The notes: a model not told the origin generated them from the sequence alone. A stretch of DNA of 64,000 nucleotides from Lawsonia intracellularis PHE/MN1-00 (GCF_000055945.1 NC_008011.1:434001-498000); one strand, 5' to 3'; positions 29,255 to 38,781 are shown, counted from the first letter of the stretch. Translations and numbers: made by a program.

Positions 29255-30136
29255 TTAACCTTTTGCTCTTTTTTCAAGACGTGTTACTAAGGCCTCTAAC
29301 ATAGCAATAACTTCAGCCTGATGATTGATATTATAACTGTTCGTAGTAGAACTACTAAAACTAGACGCATTCCTAGCCTGTGCTAACATTTCACTAAGCT
29401 CTACTTTTCTTGCATGTAAAGAAACTATCTCTTCATGATTAGTAGCTTGAGACTCTAATTCTTGATAAATTTTTATTGCACTTACAATATCTCCTTGTTC
29501 AGCAAGGACTTCTGCCATTGAACGTGTACAAACTGGAAAAGAATCATCCTTAGATTTAGATACTACTGCCATATCCTCCGGACGATCAAAAAAAAGCTCT
29601 TCACTATCACCGACTTCTTCTATGTCAACTATATCATTACTAGACTGAACTATACCAGATGACTGTGAGCTTGTCTGTAGTGAGGCAAATGACTGTTTAG
29701 TGTTAGAATAATGTGAAAACTCTGTTGATTTTCTTTCAGATAATCCTTTTAAACCATAAGATAAAAATTCTTTTAGCGTCAAATCTGGGTATAATACAAG
29801 AGCTGATATTAAACCCATATAAAGACCAAAGTCACCTCCAACCTGTGCACCAGATTGTCCCCATGCTGCCCAAAAATCAGGATATTGATTAAAAAGATTA
29901 GCAATTAAAATGCTTTCAGATGAGCAACCTTCCATATCTCCAATACTATATAGAAGATGTATTAAAAAAAGTCTTGCTTCAAGAAAATCTGGATGATGTT
30001 CAAGACCATGTCTTAGTGTCTCAAGTGCTTTTGTAACATCTCCAGACTCAAATAAAAGCTTTGCAAGAGGGAAAAAAACTCTAGAGCTTGGTTCTTGTTC
30101 TAATATTTCCTGAAACCATTCGATTTTGGGGGTCAT
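29255..30136 (-). CDS. Tetratricopeptide-repeat protein
   Basis: The 293-residue protein has two or three TPR-like units at the N terminus (SRVFFPLAKLLFESGDVTKALETLRHG). Another lies near residue 215 (MAEVLAEQGDIVSAIKIYQEL), separated by a Ser-rich acidic linker. It has no signal peptide or membrane segment and is probably cytoplasmic. An AGGAG site precedes the ATG. TPRs mediate protein-protein contacts; the partner is unknown. It is placed between ftsB and the lipoprotein gene on the same strand with short gaps. Confidence 0.78.
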   Translation of the reverse strand: MTPKIEWFQEILEQEPSSRVFFPLAKLLFESGDVTKALETLRHGLEHHPDFLEARLFLIHLLYSIGDMEGCSSESILIANLFNQYPDFWAAWGQSGAQVGGDFGLYMGLISALVLYPDLTLKEFLSYGLKGLSERKSTEFSHYSNTKQSFASLQTSSQSSGIVQSSNDIVDIEEVGDSEELFFDRPEDMAVVSKSKDDSFPVCTRSMAEVLAEQGDIVSAIKIYQELESQATNHEEIVSLHARKVELSEMLAQARNASSFSSSTTNSYNINHQAEVIAMLEALVTRLEKRAKG

Positions 30137-30158
30137 TTAGGTGACTCCTAGGACCTAA

Positions 30159-30470
30159 TTAATCTTTTTTTATTGTAATTAAATATAATATTTCATTATC
30201 TTTTACAAAATTTAGATGTTGCCTTATCATCTTTTCAATATAACTGGGATTACTATGCAATAATTGTATCTCATGACTTAACCTTGCAATAGTATCATCA
30301 TATTTCTGTAACTCTTGAGTAATAGATTTATGTTGCAAAATCAATTCCCGATAAGAAATAAGACTGTGAGCACCCCAAACTAGTCTAACTACAAGTATAA
30401 TATTTAATAAGATAGCTATCGATAATACTCCAAGCTTTAAAAAAGCTGATCTACTAGATACACTATACAC
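30159..30470 (-). CDS. ftsB: FtsB/DivIC-family cell division protein
   Basis: The 103-residue protein starts at GTG preceded by AAGGA. It has a single N-terminal membrane helix (about residues 11-32), then a coiled-coil stretch of about 45 residues, and ends with the typical EKMIRQHLNFVKDNEILYLI segment of the septum-formation-initiator family. FtsB forms a complex with FtsL and FtsQ at the divisome. It lies 11 bases after pgsA on the same strand. The family is small and divergent, so FtsB is the best rather than the only possible call. Confidence 0.82.
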   Translation of the reverse strand: MYSVSSRSAFLKLGVLSIAILLNIILVVRLVWGAHSLISYRELILQHKSITQELQKYDDTIARLSHEIQLLHSNPSYIEKMIRQHLNFVKDNEILYLITIKKD

Positions 30471-30481
30471 ACTTGTTATCC

Positions 30482-31033
30482 TTATTTATATTGCCAATTT
30501 TTATAAAAACTATAGAAATACTTTACTCCTGAAAGTACAGTGAGAATAAGGGCTATGTAAAGTAAAAAAAGTCCTATCTTATAAAAATCTATACCAAATA
30601 AGGAATAGTGTAAAAGAAGAGGAACAATAGCGACCATTTGAAGAATTGTTTTAATTTTTCCATAATTATCTGCTGCAATAATAATTCCTTCATCTGCTGC
30701 AATAGCTCTTAGGCCTGTAACAGCAAGTTCACGACCAATGATAATAATAGTTACCCATGCAGGAACCCAATCTAACTTCACAAACATAATAAGAATAGAA
30801 CAAATAAGAAGTTTATCAGCTAATGGGTCAAGAAATTTACCAAAACTTGTCACCATATTTTCTTTACGAGCTATATGACCATCAAGATAATCTGTAACAG
30901 AAGCAATACAGAAAAGTAATGTAGCTAAAAAACAAGTTATTGGACCTTCAAAATAAAGTAATACTATTATGGGAATAACAAAAACAGTCCTGACTAAAGT
31001 AATAGAGTTTGCTAGATTAAGTATTATCTTCAT
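30482..31033 (-). CDS. pgsA: CDP-diacylglycerol--glycerol-3-phosphate 3-phosphatidyltransferase
   Basis: PgsA makes phosphatidylglycerol phosphate in the inner membrane. The CDP-alcohol phosphotransferase signature is present near residue 53 as D-Y-L-D-G-H-I-A-R followed by G-K-F-L-D-P-L-A-D-K. Four to five hydrophobic helices span the 183-residue protein. The frame begins three codons earlier, but an AGAGG site nine bases before the ATG at 31031-31033 favours this start. It is the first gene of pgsA-ftsB-TPR-lipoprotein. Confidence 0.93.
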   Translation of the reverse strand: MKIILNLANSITLVRTVFVIPIIVLLYFEGPITCFLATLLFCIASVTDYLDGHIARKENMVTSFGKFLDPLADKLLICSILIMFVKLDWVPAWVTIIIIGRELAVTGLRAIAADEGIIIAADNYGKIKTILQMVAIVPLLLHYSLFGIDFYKIGLFLLYIALILTVLSGVKYFYSFYKNWQYK

Positions 31034-31189
31034 CCAAATCATCCTCTTTCACATTGCTCTGATGTTTTAGCAAAACTTTTTCCTCAATCTTCGTTATCTT
31101 AACTCTACTAATATACTAGCAACTATTAACAACATATTATAATAATTAAGTTATTACCTACTGTTACTAATACAAAAACAGCTTTAATA

Positions 31190-32008
31190 TTAAATGAGCC
31201 TTAATGCGTTTAATGTAGCTTCTGTAAGCTGCAAAAATTTTTCTTTAGCTTCTGAATGTTCTTCCATACAAACGACTGGCTTCCCACAGTCAGCTGCAAC
31301 TACTGTTAAAGGATCAAGAGATATTTGACCTAATAAAAGAAGATTTTCCTTATCAGCAAGTTGAACACCACCATCTTTTTTAAAAATTTCAATTTCATGA
31401 CCACAGTTAGGACAAGAAAGACCACTCATATTTTCTACAATACCTAAAATAGGTGCTTTAATTTGACGTAAAAAATCCAAAGCTTTTCTTACATCTGCCA
31501 AAGATATTTCTTGTGGAGTTGTAACAACAATACACTTTGCGTCTGGAATGGAATTAAGGACAGCCATATGCTCATCTCCTGTTCCTGGAGGGGAATCAAT
31601 AAGAAGAAAATCAAGATTTCCCCAATAAACTCCACTTAAAAACTGCCTAATAGCTCCTACTTTTTTAGGTCCTTTCCAAACAATAGCTGTATCTTCTTTT
31701 TCTAAAAAAGAATCCATTGAAACTACACATAGCTTATCATTATAAAAAACAGGAATCATACGTCCTTGCTCATCAACTTCAACATGTCCTGAAAGACCTA
31801 ATAAACGTGGGATGCTAGGACCATGAAGATCAACATCCAAAATACCAACACGGAAACCTTTTTGCATAAGAGAAACAGCAAGGTTTACTGTTACAGAGCT
31901 CTTACCAACACCACCTTTTCCACTCATAATAAAAAGTTTATGCTGAATAGTATCTATATTTTTTTTTAATTGCTTATCTTGCATAGCAGGTGAAAGAGGA
32001 ATATTCAT
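31190..32008 (-). CDS. mrp: Mrp/NBP35-type iron-sulfur carrier P-loop ATPase
   Basis: The 272-residue protein has the deviant Walker A motif SGKGGVGKSSVTVNLA near residue 29, a Walker B/switch segment LLIDSPPGTGDEH near residue 135 and the signature NMSGLSCPNCGHE with the CxxC that binds a bridging [4Fe-4S] cluster. ApbC/Mrp proteins scaffold or transfer Fe-S clusters, fitting with the Fe-S enzymes in this window (NadA, the radical SAM protein). AAGGA lies upstream of the ATG. It lacks the N-terminal DUF59 domain that some homologues carry. Confidence 0.92.
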   Translation of the reverse strand: MNIPLSPAMQDKQLKKNIDTIQHKLFIMSGKGGVGKSSVTVNLAVSLMQKGFRVGILDVDLHGPSIPRLLGLSGHVEVDEQGRMIPVFYNDKLCVVSMDSFLEKEDTAIVWKGPKKVGAIRQFLSGVYWGNLDFLLIDSPPGTGDEHMAVLNSIPDAKCIVVTTPQEISLADVRKALDFLRQIKAPILGIVENMSGLSCPNCGHEIEIFKKDGGVQLADKENLLLLGQISLDPLTVVAADCGKPVVCMEEHSEAKEKFLQLTEATLNALRLI

Positions 32009-32088
32009 AGATAGTTATCCTTTAATTTAAGGATGTTAATAGTGTATGGATTCAATATATAAAAAAATAGAATTCCACTAGTATATAT

Positions 32089-32769
32089 TTACCAACCATA
32101 ATCTCCCACAAGGTCAACAAAAGCAACATTACCAATAACTGTTGATGTAACAGTGTTATTCTTTTTGGTTATACACATCAACTCTTGTTCTCGTGGGTTT
32201 TGACCGACAGGAATAACCATAACTCCTGGATCTCCTAGTTGATTAAGTAATGGTAAGGGGATATTTGGACCACCAGCAGTAACAATAATTCTATCAAAGG
32301 GAGCATGTTCCTCCCACCCTAAGGTCCCATCAGAAAGGCAAGTTCTAATTTTTCTATATCCTAACAAAAAAAATAATTCTTTTGTTTGAAAATACAACTC
32401 CCTAACACGTTCTAGACTAAATACCTCAAGACCTATATTGGCTAAGATAGCTGTCTGATAACCAGAACCAGTACCGATCTCAAGGACACTTAAACCTGGA
32501 GTCGGCTCAAGGAGGCTAGTCATAATAGCAACGATATATGGACGAGAAATAGTTTGCCCATAACCTATAGGGAGGGGATAGTCGTCATATGCACGACTTT
32601 GTAATGCTTCAGGAACAAATAAGTGTCGATGTACATTACGCATTGCTGTAAGAACATAAGAGTTAGTAATTCCTCTTTGTTCAAGTTGTGTAATAACCAT
32701 ACGCTCACGCTGACGCCTCAAATCGCTAGCCAAAGGAAAATTATTTTTTGATGTATGGTATCTCAACAT
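32089..32769 (-). CDS. pcm: Protein-L-isoaspartate O-methyltransferase
   Basis: Pcm methylates isoaspartyl residues to start their repair in damaged proteins. The 226-residue protein has the family segment [21 protein letters not shown]. The SAM-binding motif [15 protein letters not shown] lies near residue 95, and [14 protein letters not shown] and a C-terminal [10 protein letters not shown] motif follow. Length fits. It lies 80 bases before mrp on the same strand. Upstream is a long empty intergenic region. Confidence 0.94.
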   Translation of the reverse strand: MLRYHTSKNNFPLASDLRRQRERMVITQLEQRGITNSYVLTAMRNVHRHLFVPEALQSRAYDDYPLPIGYGQTISRPYIVAIMTSLLEPTPGLSVLEIGTGSGYQTAILANIGLEVFSLERVRELYFQTKELFFLLGYRKIRTCLSDGTLGWEEHAPFDRIIVTAGGPNIPLPLLNQLGDPGVMVIPVGQNPREQELMCITKKNNTVTSTVIGNVAFVDLVGDYGW

Positions 32770-33193
32770 TTATCCAAACTTTTTTGAAAAGAACCTAAAC
32801 TAAATAGTACAATATCAACCTTTAATACCTAACTCAATAGTTAATTATAGTAGAATATTAATGCTATCTATATTTTCCTTATTGTTTTTATAGAATCACT
32901 ATCCATTCTTTTATAATTTTTTTTTTACTATGTTAGTATATAGAGTTATCTTAACCAAATCTCTTTTCTAACTATCACTTAACAAAATGTTGCTTATTAT
33001 AATATTTATTACTAACCAGTTACATAACCTATGTTACTTGCTGATTTGTTTTACTCTCATCATTTTTATTTTTTAACTTCACATAATCTTATATGAACAC
33101 ACTGATAGTTGCTTTTCTAAAAATAATACCATAAAAATTTTAAAGGAAATAACAGCCAGTTACTAAGTCTTATTTAATCTTTTGAGAGTGTAT
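32770..33193. other. Intergenic region between divergent pcm and the M23 peptidase gene
   Basis: About 424 bases of very AT-rich sequence with long T tracts. It must hold promoters for two divergent genes, but I see no tRNA, convincing hairpin or coding frame in it. It could hide a small RNA that cannot be recognised by eye. Confidence 0.5.
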
Positions 33194-34507
33194 ATGTCCA
33201 AGACAAAACTTCTTGTTATAACTATAGGAATAGCCAGTATTATTCTTGCCGCTGCTACTTACATTTTTTTCAAAAACACAGATCCACCTATTATATCTAT
33301 GATTCAACCTACACAATATATTTCTCCAAGACAACCACTAACACTTACTATTACAAGTAAATACTCGCCTCTCAAACTTATTCAAATTATAGTGAAACAA
33401 AATGAATACACAAAAACACTTATCAATCAACCTATCATCAATGGACACCTTATAGAAACAGTTGATATAGACTTTAAAAAATCAGGCCTCCAAGATGGAC
33501 CTTTTGAATTAATAGTTAAAGCACAAGACTCGTCCTACTCAAACTTTGGGAAAGGGAATATTTCTAACAAAACATGGGATATGAACTTTGACTCTCAACC
33601 ACCACAAATTACAATCCATAGTCCTACCCCATCACTCCATAAAGGAAGTGCTACAGCTATTGCTTTCACTGTATCTAAGCCAGTAGCAGTTATAGGGGTT
33701 CAACTTGAAGAAAAATTTTTTCCAGCATTTCAGCAGGCTAATGGAACGTATTATTGCTTCTTTCCATTCCCAATTGAGTTTTCTCCAAAAACATTTAATC
33801 CAAAACTTTTTGCACAGGATCTTGCAGGTAATAAATCTTATATATCTGTTCATGTTCACTCATTAGAGCGCTCTTTCAAAATAGATACATTAACAATCAC
33901 TGATACATTCTTAGATAAAAAAATGCCTAACTTTGAACAAAATTTTCCTGATACTCAAACACAAGTTGAACGCTATATTAAAGTGAATAGTATACTACGA
34001 ATCGAAAATGAAAAAAAACTTATTGAAATTAGTAAAAAAACATCCCCTATGATGTTATGGTCAGGGAAATTCCATACACTCCCACGTGCAGCTGTTAAAG
34101 CTACCTTTGGTGAAAATCGAACATATATGTATCAAAATCAGAAGATTGATCAACAATTTCATATGGGGCTTGACCTTGCCTCAACAGCAAATGCTCCTAT
34201 CCCTGCTGCAAATGATGGTATAGTGGTCTATACAGGCGACTTGGGAATATATGGGAACATTGTTATTATTGATCATGGATTAGGATTACAGACACTATAC
34301 TCTCACTTAAGTAAAATTACAGCAAAAGAAGGTGACGTTGTAAAAAAGGGTGATCTAATAGGCTATACTGGCATGACAGGACTAGCTGGAGGTGATCATC
34401 TACACTTTGGTTTTCTTGTTGGAGGCATTCAAGTAAACCCTATTGATTGGCTTGATCCAAAGTGGATTAAAAATACTATTATAACCCGACTCAATAATAA
34501 TGTATAA
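33194..34507 (+). CDS. M23-family (LytM-type) metallopeptidase
   Basis: The 437-residue protein has an N-terminal membrane helix (about residues 6-26), beta-rich periplasmic domains at about 35-235, and a C-terminal LytM domain. The zinc ligands are visible as HMGLD (His323, Asp327) and HLHFG (His402, His404). SHLSK and the GDHLHFG context match active M23 endopeptidases that cleave peptidoglycan cross-bridges. A TTG lies four codons earlier; the GAGAG before the ATG at 33194 favours the latter. It stands alone upstream of rpsB. The specific substrate bond is not known. Confidence 0.9.
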   Translation: MSKTKLLVITIGIASIILAAATYIFFKNTDPPIISMIQPTQYISPRQPLTLTITSKYSPLKLIQIIVKQNEYTKTLINQPIINGHLIETVDIDFKKSGLQDGPFELIVKAQDSSYSNFGKGNISNKTWDMNFDSQPPQITIHSPTPSLHKGSATAIAFTVSKPVAVIGVQLEEKFFPAFQQANGTYYCFFPFPIEFSPKTFNPKLFAQDLAGNKSYISVHVHSLERSFKIDTLTITDTFLDKKMPNFEQNFPDTQTQVERYIKVNSILRIENEKKLIEISKKTSPMMLWSGKFHTLPRAAVKATFGENRTYMYQNQKIDQQFHMGLDLASTANAPIPAANDGIVVYTGDLGIYGNIVIIDHGLGLQTLYSHLSKITAKEGDVVKKGDLIGYTGMTGLAGGDHLHFGFLVGGIQVNPIDWLDPKWIKNTIITRLNNNV

Positions 34508-34600
34508 CCTTTATAGAACATTATTCTATAAGTAAAACTAAAGCTTTTCTATAGATAAGATTAGTTGAAAAAAAGTCCTAATAATTATTGACATATTGTC

Positions 34601-34628
34601 TTGACATATCTTTGTTGTTCATTTTACT
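34601..34628 (+). promoter_or_regulatory. Candidate rpsB promoter
   Basis: TTGACA (34601-34606) is followed by TTTACT (34623-34628) after 16 bases, a four-of-six match to the -10 consensus. It would give a leader of about 120 bases before rpsB. Another TTGACA at 34588-34593 has no equally good partner. Confidence 0.45.
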
Positions 34629-34673
34629 AGTTAACGGCTTTCTAAACTTCGTAAATAAACACACACTAACAGC

Positions 34674-34733
34674 GGTCTGGGGTGCCCCTATCTAAGAGGT
34701 AGTAAAGACCTGGGTTATTGTGGAAGTAAACCC
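34674..34733 (+). promoter_or_regulatory. Structured 5' leader of the rpsB-tsf mRNA
   Basis: An outer stem GGTCT/AGACC (34674-34678 with 34706-34710) encloses two hairpins. One is a GC-rich stem at 34679-34688, the other a 6-bp stem CTATCT/AGGTAG with an AAG loop (34688-34702). A second domain, GGGTT/AACCC (34712-34716 with 34729-34733), follows, and the AGGAG site of rpsB lies about 12 bases downstream. This compact GC-rich fold in an AT-rich intergenic region suggests a regulatory RNA, possibly S2 autoregulation. I do not match it to a named family. Confidence 0.55.
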
Positions 34734-34755
34734 CTTAACGTTTCAGGAGAATCTT

Positions 34756-35631
34756 ATGGCTTATGTTAGCATGAAACAAATGCTAGAAACTGGTGTCCAC
34801 TTTGGTCATCAAACTCGACGTTGGAATCCTAAAATGCGTCCTTATATTTTTGGAGCCCGTAATGGTATTCATATCATAGATCTTCAACAGACTGTAAAAC
34901 TTTACCGTGCTGCTCATGATAAAATTGTAGAAACTGTTGCTGCAGGTGGAAGTGTTCTCTTTGTTGGGACTAAACGTCAAGCACAAGAAGCTATTGCAAC
35001 TGAAGCTACTCGAGCAGGACAATATTATGTAGCTAATCGTTGGATGGGCGGAACTCTTACTAACTTCTCTACAATACAAAAAAGTATTGAACGTCTTAAC
35101 CGTCTTGAAACTATGTTCTCTGATGGCTCTGTTAACAGATACCAAAAAAAAGAAATATTAACTCTCAACCGTGAAATGGATAAACTTGAGTTAACACTTG
35201 GTGGTATTAAAAATATGGAACGTCTACCACAACTCATTTTTATCATTGATCCTCATCGAGAAAATATTGCTGTAAAAGAAGGTCGTAAACTAGGAATTCC
35301 TATTATGGCTGTAACCGATACAAACTGTGATCCAGATCTTATTGACTATATTATTCCTGGAAATGATGATGCAATACGAGCTATAAAACTTTTTGTTACA
35401 GCTATGGCTGACGCCTGTATTGAGGGTGAAGCTTTACAAAAAGATACTAAGAATAAAAATCTTGAGGAAGAATTAAAACAAATAGCTACGGCTGAATGTA
35501 ATAAAGAATCTACCTCTATAGAGCAAGAGCTTATTATAGCTTCTGAACAAACAGAAACAAAAGAAAATAATATTGAAGAATCAGTATCAGAAGTAGTTAT
35601 TACTAATGAGTCTGAACTCATCACAGAATAA
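34756..35631 (+). CDS. rpsB: 30S ribosomal protein S2
   Basis: S2 binds at the 30S body-head junction. The protein begins [19 protein letters not shown] and carries [17 protein letters not shown] and [11 protein letters not shown], all S2 hallmarks. The frame opens 36 bases earlier, but AGGAG before the ATG at 34756 and the conserved N terminus fix the start. At 291 residues it exceeds the usual 230-260 because of a Glu-rich C-terminal tail of about 45 residues. It is followed by tsf, the usual partner. Confidence 0.96.
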   Translation: MAYVSMKQMLETGVHFGHQTRRWNPKMRPYIFGARNGIHIIDLQQTVKLYRAAHDKIVETVAAGGSVLFVGTKRQAQEAIATEATRAGQYYVANRWMGGTLTNFSTIQKSIERLNRLETMFSDGSVNRYQKKEILTLNREMDKLELTLGGIKNMERLPQLIFIIDPHRENIAVKEGRKLGIPIMAVTDTNCDPDLIDYIIPGNDDAIRAIKLFVTAMADACIEGEALQKDTKNKNLEEELKQIATAECNKESTSIEQELIIASEQTETKENNIEESVSEVVITNESELITE

Positions 35632-35656
35632 TTTTATAATGCCCTGGAGATAGATT

Positions 35657-36541
35657 ATGAGTATCAGTGCATCAATGGTGAAAACCTTACGTGAAAGAAC
35701 TGGCGCAGGAATGATGGATTGTAAGCAGGCTCTTGAAGAAGCAAATGGAGATATGGAAAAAGCTATCGACTGGTTACGTCAACGAGGCCTCTCAAAAGCT
35801 TCAAAAAAAGCTGGAAGAGCAACAACAGAAGGTTTAATTGGTTGTCAAGTACTTCCTGGCTCAACATCTGCTGTACTTGTTGAGGTAATGTGTGAAACAG
35901 ATTTTGTCTCTCGAGATGAAGTCTTTAAAAAATTTGTTGATGACATTGTTTCGCAACTTGTGGCAAATTTTCATAATAATGATGTTGATCTGCTTGATCA
36001 ACCATCTGGAAATAAAAATCTTAGTATTAGAGATCTGTTAAATGAAACTATTGCTACTATAGGAGAAAATATTGTCATTGGCCGATCTATAAAGATGGAG
36101 TTAACACCTGGGAAAAATGGTATGATTGGACACTATGTCCATACTAATGGGAAAATTGCTGTTTTAGTAGAACTAGCAACAGAAACAAAAGAAACAGCCT
36201 CATCACCTAAGTTCCAAGAGTTAGCAAAGAATATAGCTATGCAAATTGCTGCAACAGCACCTCTTGCTCTTAATTCTGAAAGCCTTGATCCTTTAAAAAT
36301 TGATCGTGAACGTGAAGTATATCGTCAAAAAGCACTGGAAGAAGGTAAGCCAGAAAACATGATAGAAAAAATTGTAGAGGGAGCTGTAAAAAAATATCTA
36401 AAAGAAGTTTGTTTATTGGATCAACCATATATTCGTGATGATAAACTTTCTATAGCTGAACTTATAAAAAAAGTTTCCAATGAAATTGGAGAACCTATAT
36501 CTATTATAGAGTTTGTTAGGATCCAGCTAGGCGAAGAATAG
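35657..36541 (+). CDS. tsf: Elongation factor Ts
   Basis: EF-Ts exchanges GDP for GTP on EF-Tu. The 294-residue protein has the N-terminal UBA-like domain with LRERTGAGMMDCKQALEEA near residue 10 and the core motif VEVMCETDFVSRDEVF near residue 75. GKIAVLVEL and the C-terminal segment with KYLKEVCLLDQPYI complete it. A GGAGA site precedes the ATG, 25 bases after rpsB. A strong terminator follows the stop codon, so the rpsB-tsf transcript probably ends there. Confidence 0.97.
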   Translation: MSISASMVKTLRERTGAGMMDCKQALEEANGDMEKAIDWLRQRGLSKASKKAGRATTEGLIGCQVLPGSTSAVLVEVMCETDFVSRDEVFKKFVDDIVSQLVANFHNNDVDLLDQPSGNKNLSIRDLLNETIATIGENIVIGRSIKMELTPGKNGMIGHYVHTNGKIAVLVELATETKETASSPKFQELAKNIAMQIAATAPLALNSESLDPLKIDREREVYRQKALEEGKPENMIEKIVEGAVKKYLKEVCLLDQPYIRDDKLSIAELIKKVSNEIGEPISIIEFVRIQLGEE

Positions 36542-36552
36542 CTTTAAGAAAT

Positions 36553-36580
36553 AAAAAGGGGGCGTTTGCCCCCCTTTTTA
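36553..36580 (+). terminator. Rho-independent terminator after tsf
   Basis: An A tract leads into GGGGGC, a GTTT loop, GCCCCC and a run of five T. It begins 11 bases after the tsf stop codon. This is the clearest intrinsic terminator in the window, and the near-symmetric A and T tracts could let it act in both directions. Confidence 0.92.
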
Positions 36581-36642
36581 TATTATAACTTAGGATAAAA
36601 AAATATTTTCTATAGTATTATATAGTTCTAAACAGAGTCTCT

Positions 36643-37623
36643 ATGCATACTTTTTCTAATGCTCACGTCCTTATCACAGGGGGTCTTGGATTTATTGGTT
36701 CTAACCTTGCGATTCGTTTAGTAAAAGAAGGAGCTAAAGTAACTATTATTGATAGTCTCATGCCTATGTATGGAGGGACTATGTATAATATTCATGACAT
36801 TGCAGATAAAGTTAGAATTAATATCTCTGATATACGTGATCCCTATAGCATAAAAGCACTAGTAAAAAATCAAGATATTCTATTTAATCTTGCAGGCCAA
36901 ACAAGCCATATAGACTCTATGATTGATCCATATACAGACCTTGATATCAACTGCAAAGCACAACTTTCTATCCTTGAAGCCTGTAAAAATAACAATCCTT
37001 CTATTCGTATTATTTTTGCAGGAACTAGGCAAATTTATGGAATACCTCAATATCTTCCTGTTGATGAAAAACATCCTGTGTACCCTGTTGATGTTAATGG
37101 TATCAACAAAATAGCAGGGGAATGGTATCATATACTGTATAATAATGTATATGGAATCAAAACATGCTCATTACGTCTAACAAATACTATTGGTCCACGG
37201 ATGCGTATCCGTGATGATCGTCAGACATTTTTAGGGATATGGATTAAAAACGTACTTTGTGGGAAGCCTATTGAAGTGTGGGGAGGAGAACAATTAAGAG
37301 ACTTTTTGTATGTTGATGATTGTATTGAAGCACTTCTTTTAGCGGCTAAAAATGAAAATACTTTTGGAAAAGTTTTAAATGTAGGAGGAAAAGAACCAGT
37401 CTCTTTACAACATGTTGCAGAATTACTTATTGAAGTTGTAGGTGAAGGAAGTTATATAATAAAAGAGTACCCTATGGATAGAAAAAAAATTGATATTGGT
37501 AACTATTATACTGATAATACATTGATATCTGATATCCTAAACTGGAAACCTACAACATCTTTACGTACTGCACTAAAAAAGACAATTGCTTATTATAAAC
37601 CTATTCTTAATGAATACCTTTAA
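36643..37623 (+). CDS. NAD-dependent epimerase/dehydratase (extended SDR, nucleotide-sugar modifying)
   Basis: The 326-residue protein has the Rossmann motif ITGGLGFIGSNLA near residue 10, an acidic residue after beta-2 (IIDS) and the AGTRQIYG segment near residue 125, as in sugar-nucleotide epimerases. The expected YxxxK active site is altered: the position four before Lys156 is Asn152 (VNGINK), so the usual catalytic Tyr is missing. Residues RDFLYVDDCIEALLLA near 225 mark the family. It is the first of three genes for surface-sugar assembly, placed after the tsf terminator. Its exact substrate is unknown. Confidence 0.85.
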   Translation: MHTFSNAHVLITGGLGFIGSNLAIRLVKEGAKVTIIDSLMPMYGGTMYNIHDIADKVRINISDIRDPYSIKALVKNQDILFNLAGQTSHIDSMIDPYTDLDINCKAQLSILEACKNNNPSIRIIFAGTRQIYGIPQYLPVDEKHPVYPVDVNGINKIAGEWYHILYNNVYGIKTCSLRLTNTIGPRMRIRDDRQTFLGIWIKNVLCGKPIEVWGGEQLRDFLYVDDCIEALLLAAKNENTFGKVLNVGGKEPVSLQHVAELLIEVVGEGSYIIKEYPMDRKKIDIGNYYTDNTLISDILNWKPTTSLRTALKKTIAYYKPILNEYL

Positions 37624-37626
37624 TTC

Positions 37627-38781
37627 ATGACTAACACTTACTCTATTCCTCAAGCTAACCCTAGCATTTACTTCCAACAGTATCGTGAAACTATTATAAA
37701 AAAAATAGAGGAAGTACTTAATAGTGGTTGTTATATTAACGGAGAGCAAGTTGAACTTTTTGAAAAGCAATTTGCCCAATATTGTAATGTAAAACATGCA
37801 GTTGGTGTAGCTAATGGAACCGATGCTATAGAACTTACACTTCGTGCGTTGAATATTGGCCCTGGAGATCTTGTTTTTACTGTTTCACATACAGCCGTGG
37901 CTACTGTTGCTGCCATTGAGCGTACAGGTGCCCTCCCTGTCTTAGTAGATATAACACAAAATACATATACAATGTGTCCTGTAAGTCTTGCTGAAACACT
38001 TGCAGCTGCTTATAAGGGAAAGTATCCTGGGAAGCCAGCAGCCATTATCCCTGTACATCTTTATGGAGAATGTGCAGATATGAATGAAATACTTCATGTT
38101 GCAGGACAGTTACCTGTTATTGAAGATTGCGCACAGGCTCATGGAGCTAAATATAATAATAAAAATGCTGGTAGTATAGGTATTGCAGGAACCTTTAGTT
38201 TCTATCCAACAAAAAATCTTGGAACACTTGGTGATGGCGGTTGCATAGTGACTTCTAACACACTCCTAGCAGAACAAATAAAAGCACTTAGAGAATATGG
38301 TTGGAAACAACGCTATATAAGTAACTTTCCTGGAATTAACTCTCGTCTTGACGAACTTCATGCAAGTATTCTTAATATATTTCTTCCAGTACTCAATAAA
38401 TCTAATGAAATCCGTAGAAAAATTGCTAAGATATACCATGCTGAACTGCAAAAATTAAAAAATATACAATTACCATTAGAAAAACCCGATAGAACACATA
38501 TATATCACTTATATGTTATCCAAGTAGATAATAGGGATATGTTAAAAATATTCTTGAGTAACAAAGGAATTACTACAGGTATTCACTACCCGCAACCCGT
38601 TCATAAACAACCAGCATATATCAATAGACTTCCCCTTTCACCACATGGACTACCTGAAACAGATAAAATTTTTCCAAAAATATTGAGCCTTCCTCTCTAT
38701 CCAGGCCTTTCTGAAAATGATATATTGTATATTACATCAACTATACAAAAATATTTTGATTCATCCTCTCGGAATAACTAA
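37627..38781 (+). CDS. DegT/DnrJ/EryC1/StrS-family sugar aminotransferase
   Basis: The 384-residue PLP enzyme has the family start (N-P-S-I-Y-F-Q-Q-Y and YINGEQVELFEKQFA) and the segment GVANGTDAIELTLRAL near residue 60. IEDCAQAHGA is near residue 168, and the Schiff-base lysine is Lys196 in FYPTKNLGTLGDGG. Such enzymes aminate keto-sugar nucleotides to make amino sugars for LPS, O-antigen or glycoproteins. It begins 3 bases after the epimerase stop and abuts the glycosyltransferase start, indicating one operon. Confidence 0.92.
   Translation: MTNTYSIPQANPSIYFQQYRETIIKKIEEVLNSGCYINGEQVELFEKQFAQYCNVKHAVGVANGTDAIELTLRALNIGPGDLVFTVSHTAVATVAAIERTGALPVLVDITQNTYTMCPVSLAETLAAAYKGKYPGKPAAIIPVHLYGECADMNEILHVAGQLPVIEDCAQAHGAKYNNKNAGSIGIAGTFSFYPTKNLGTLGDGGCIVTSNTLLAEQIKALREYGWKQRYISNFPGINSRLDELHASILNIFLPVLNKSNEIRRKIAKIYHAELQKLKNIQLPLEKPDRTHIYHLYVIQVDNRDMLKIFLSNKGITTGIHYPQPVHKQPAYINRLPLSPHGLPETDKIFPKILSLPLYPGLSENDILYITSTIQKYFDSSSRNN

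Noticed and set aside
34588-34593. Upstream TTGACA before rpsB as a second promoter
   Set aside because: No adequate -10 box at 15-19 bases.
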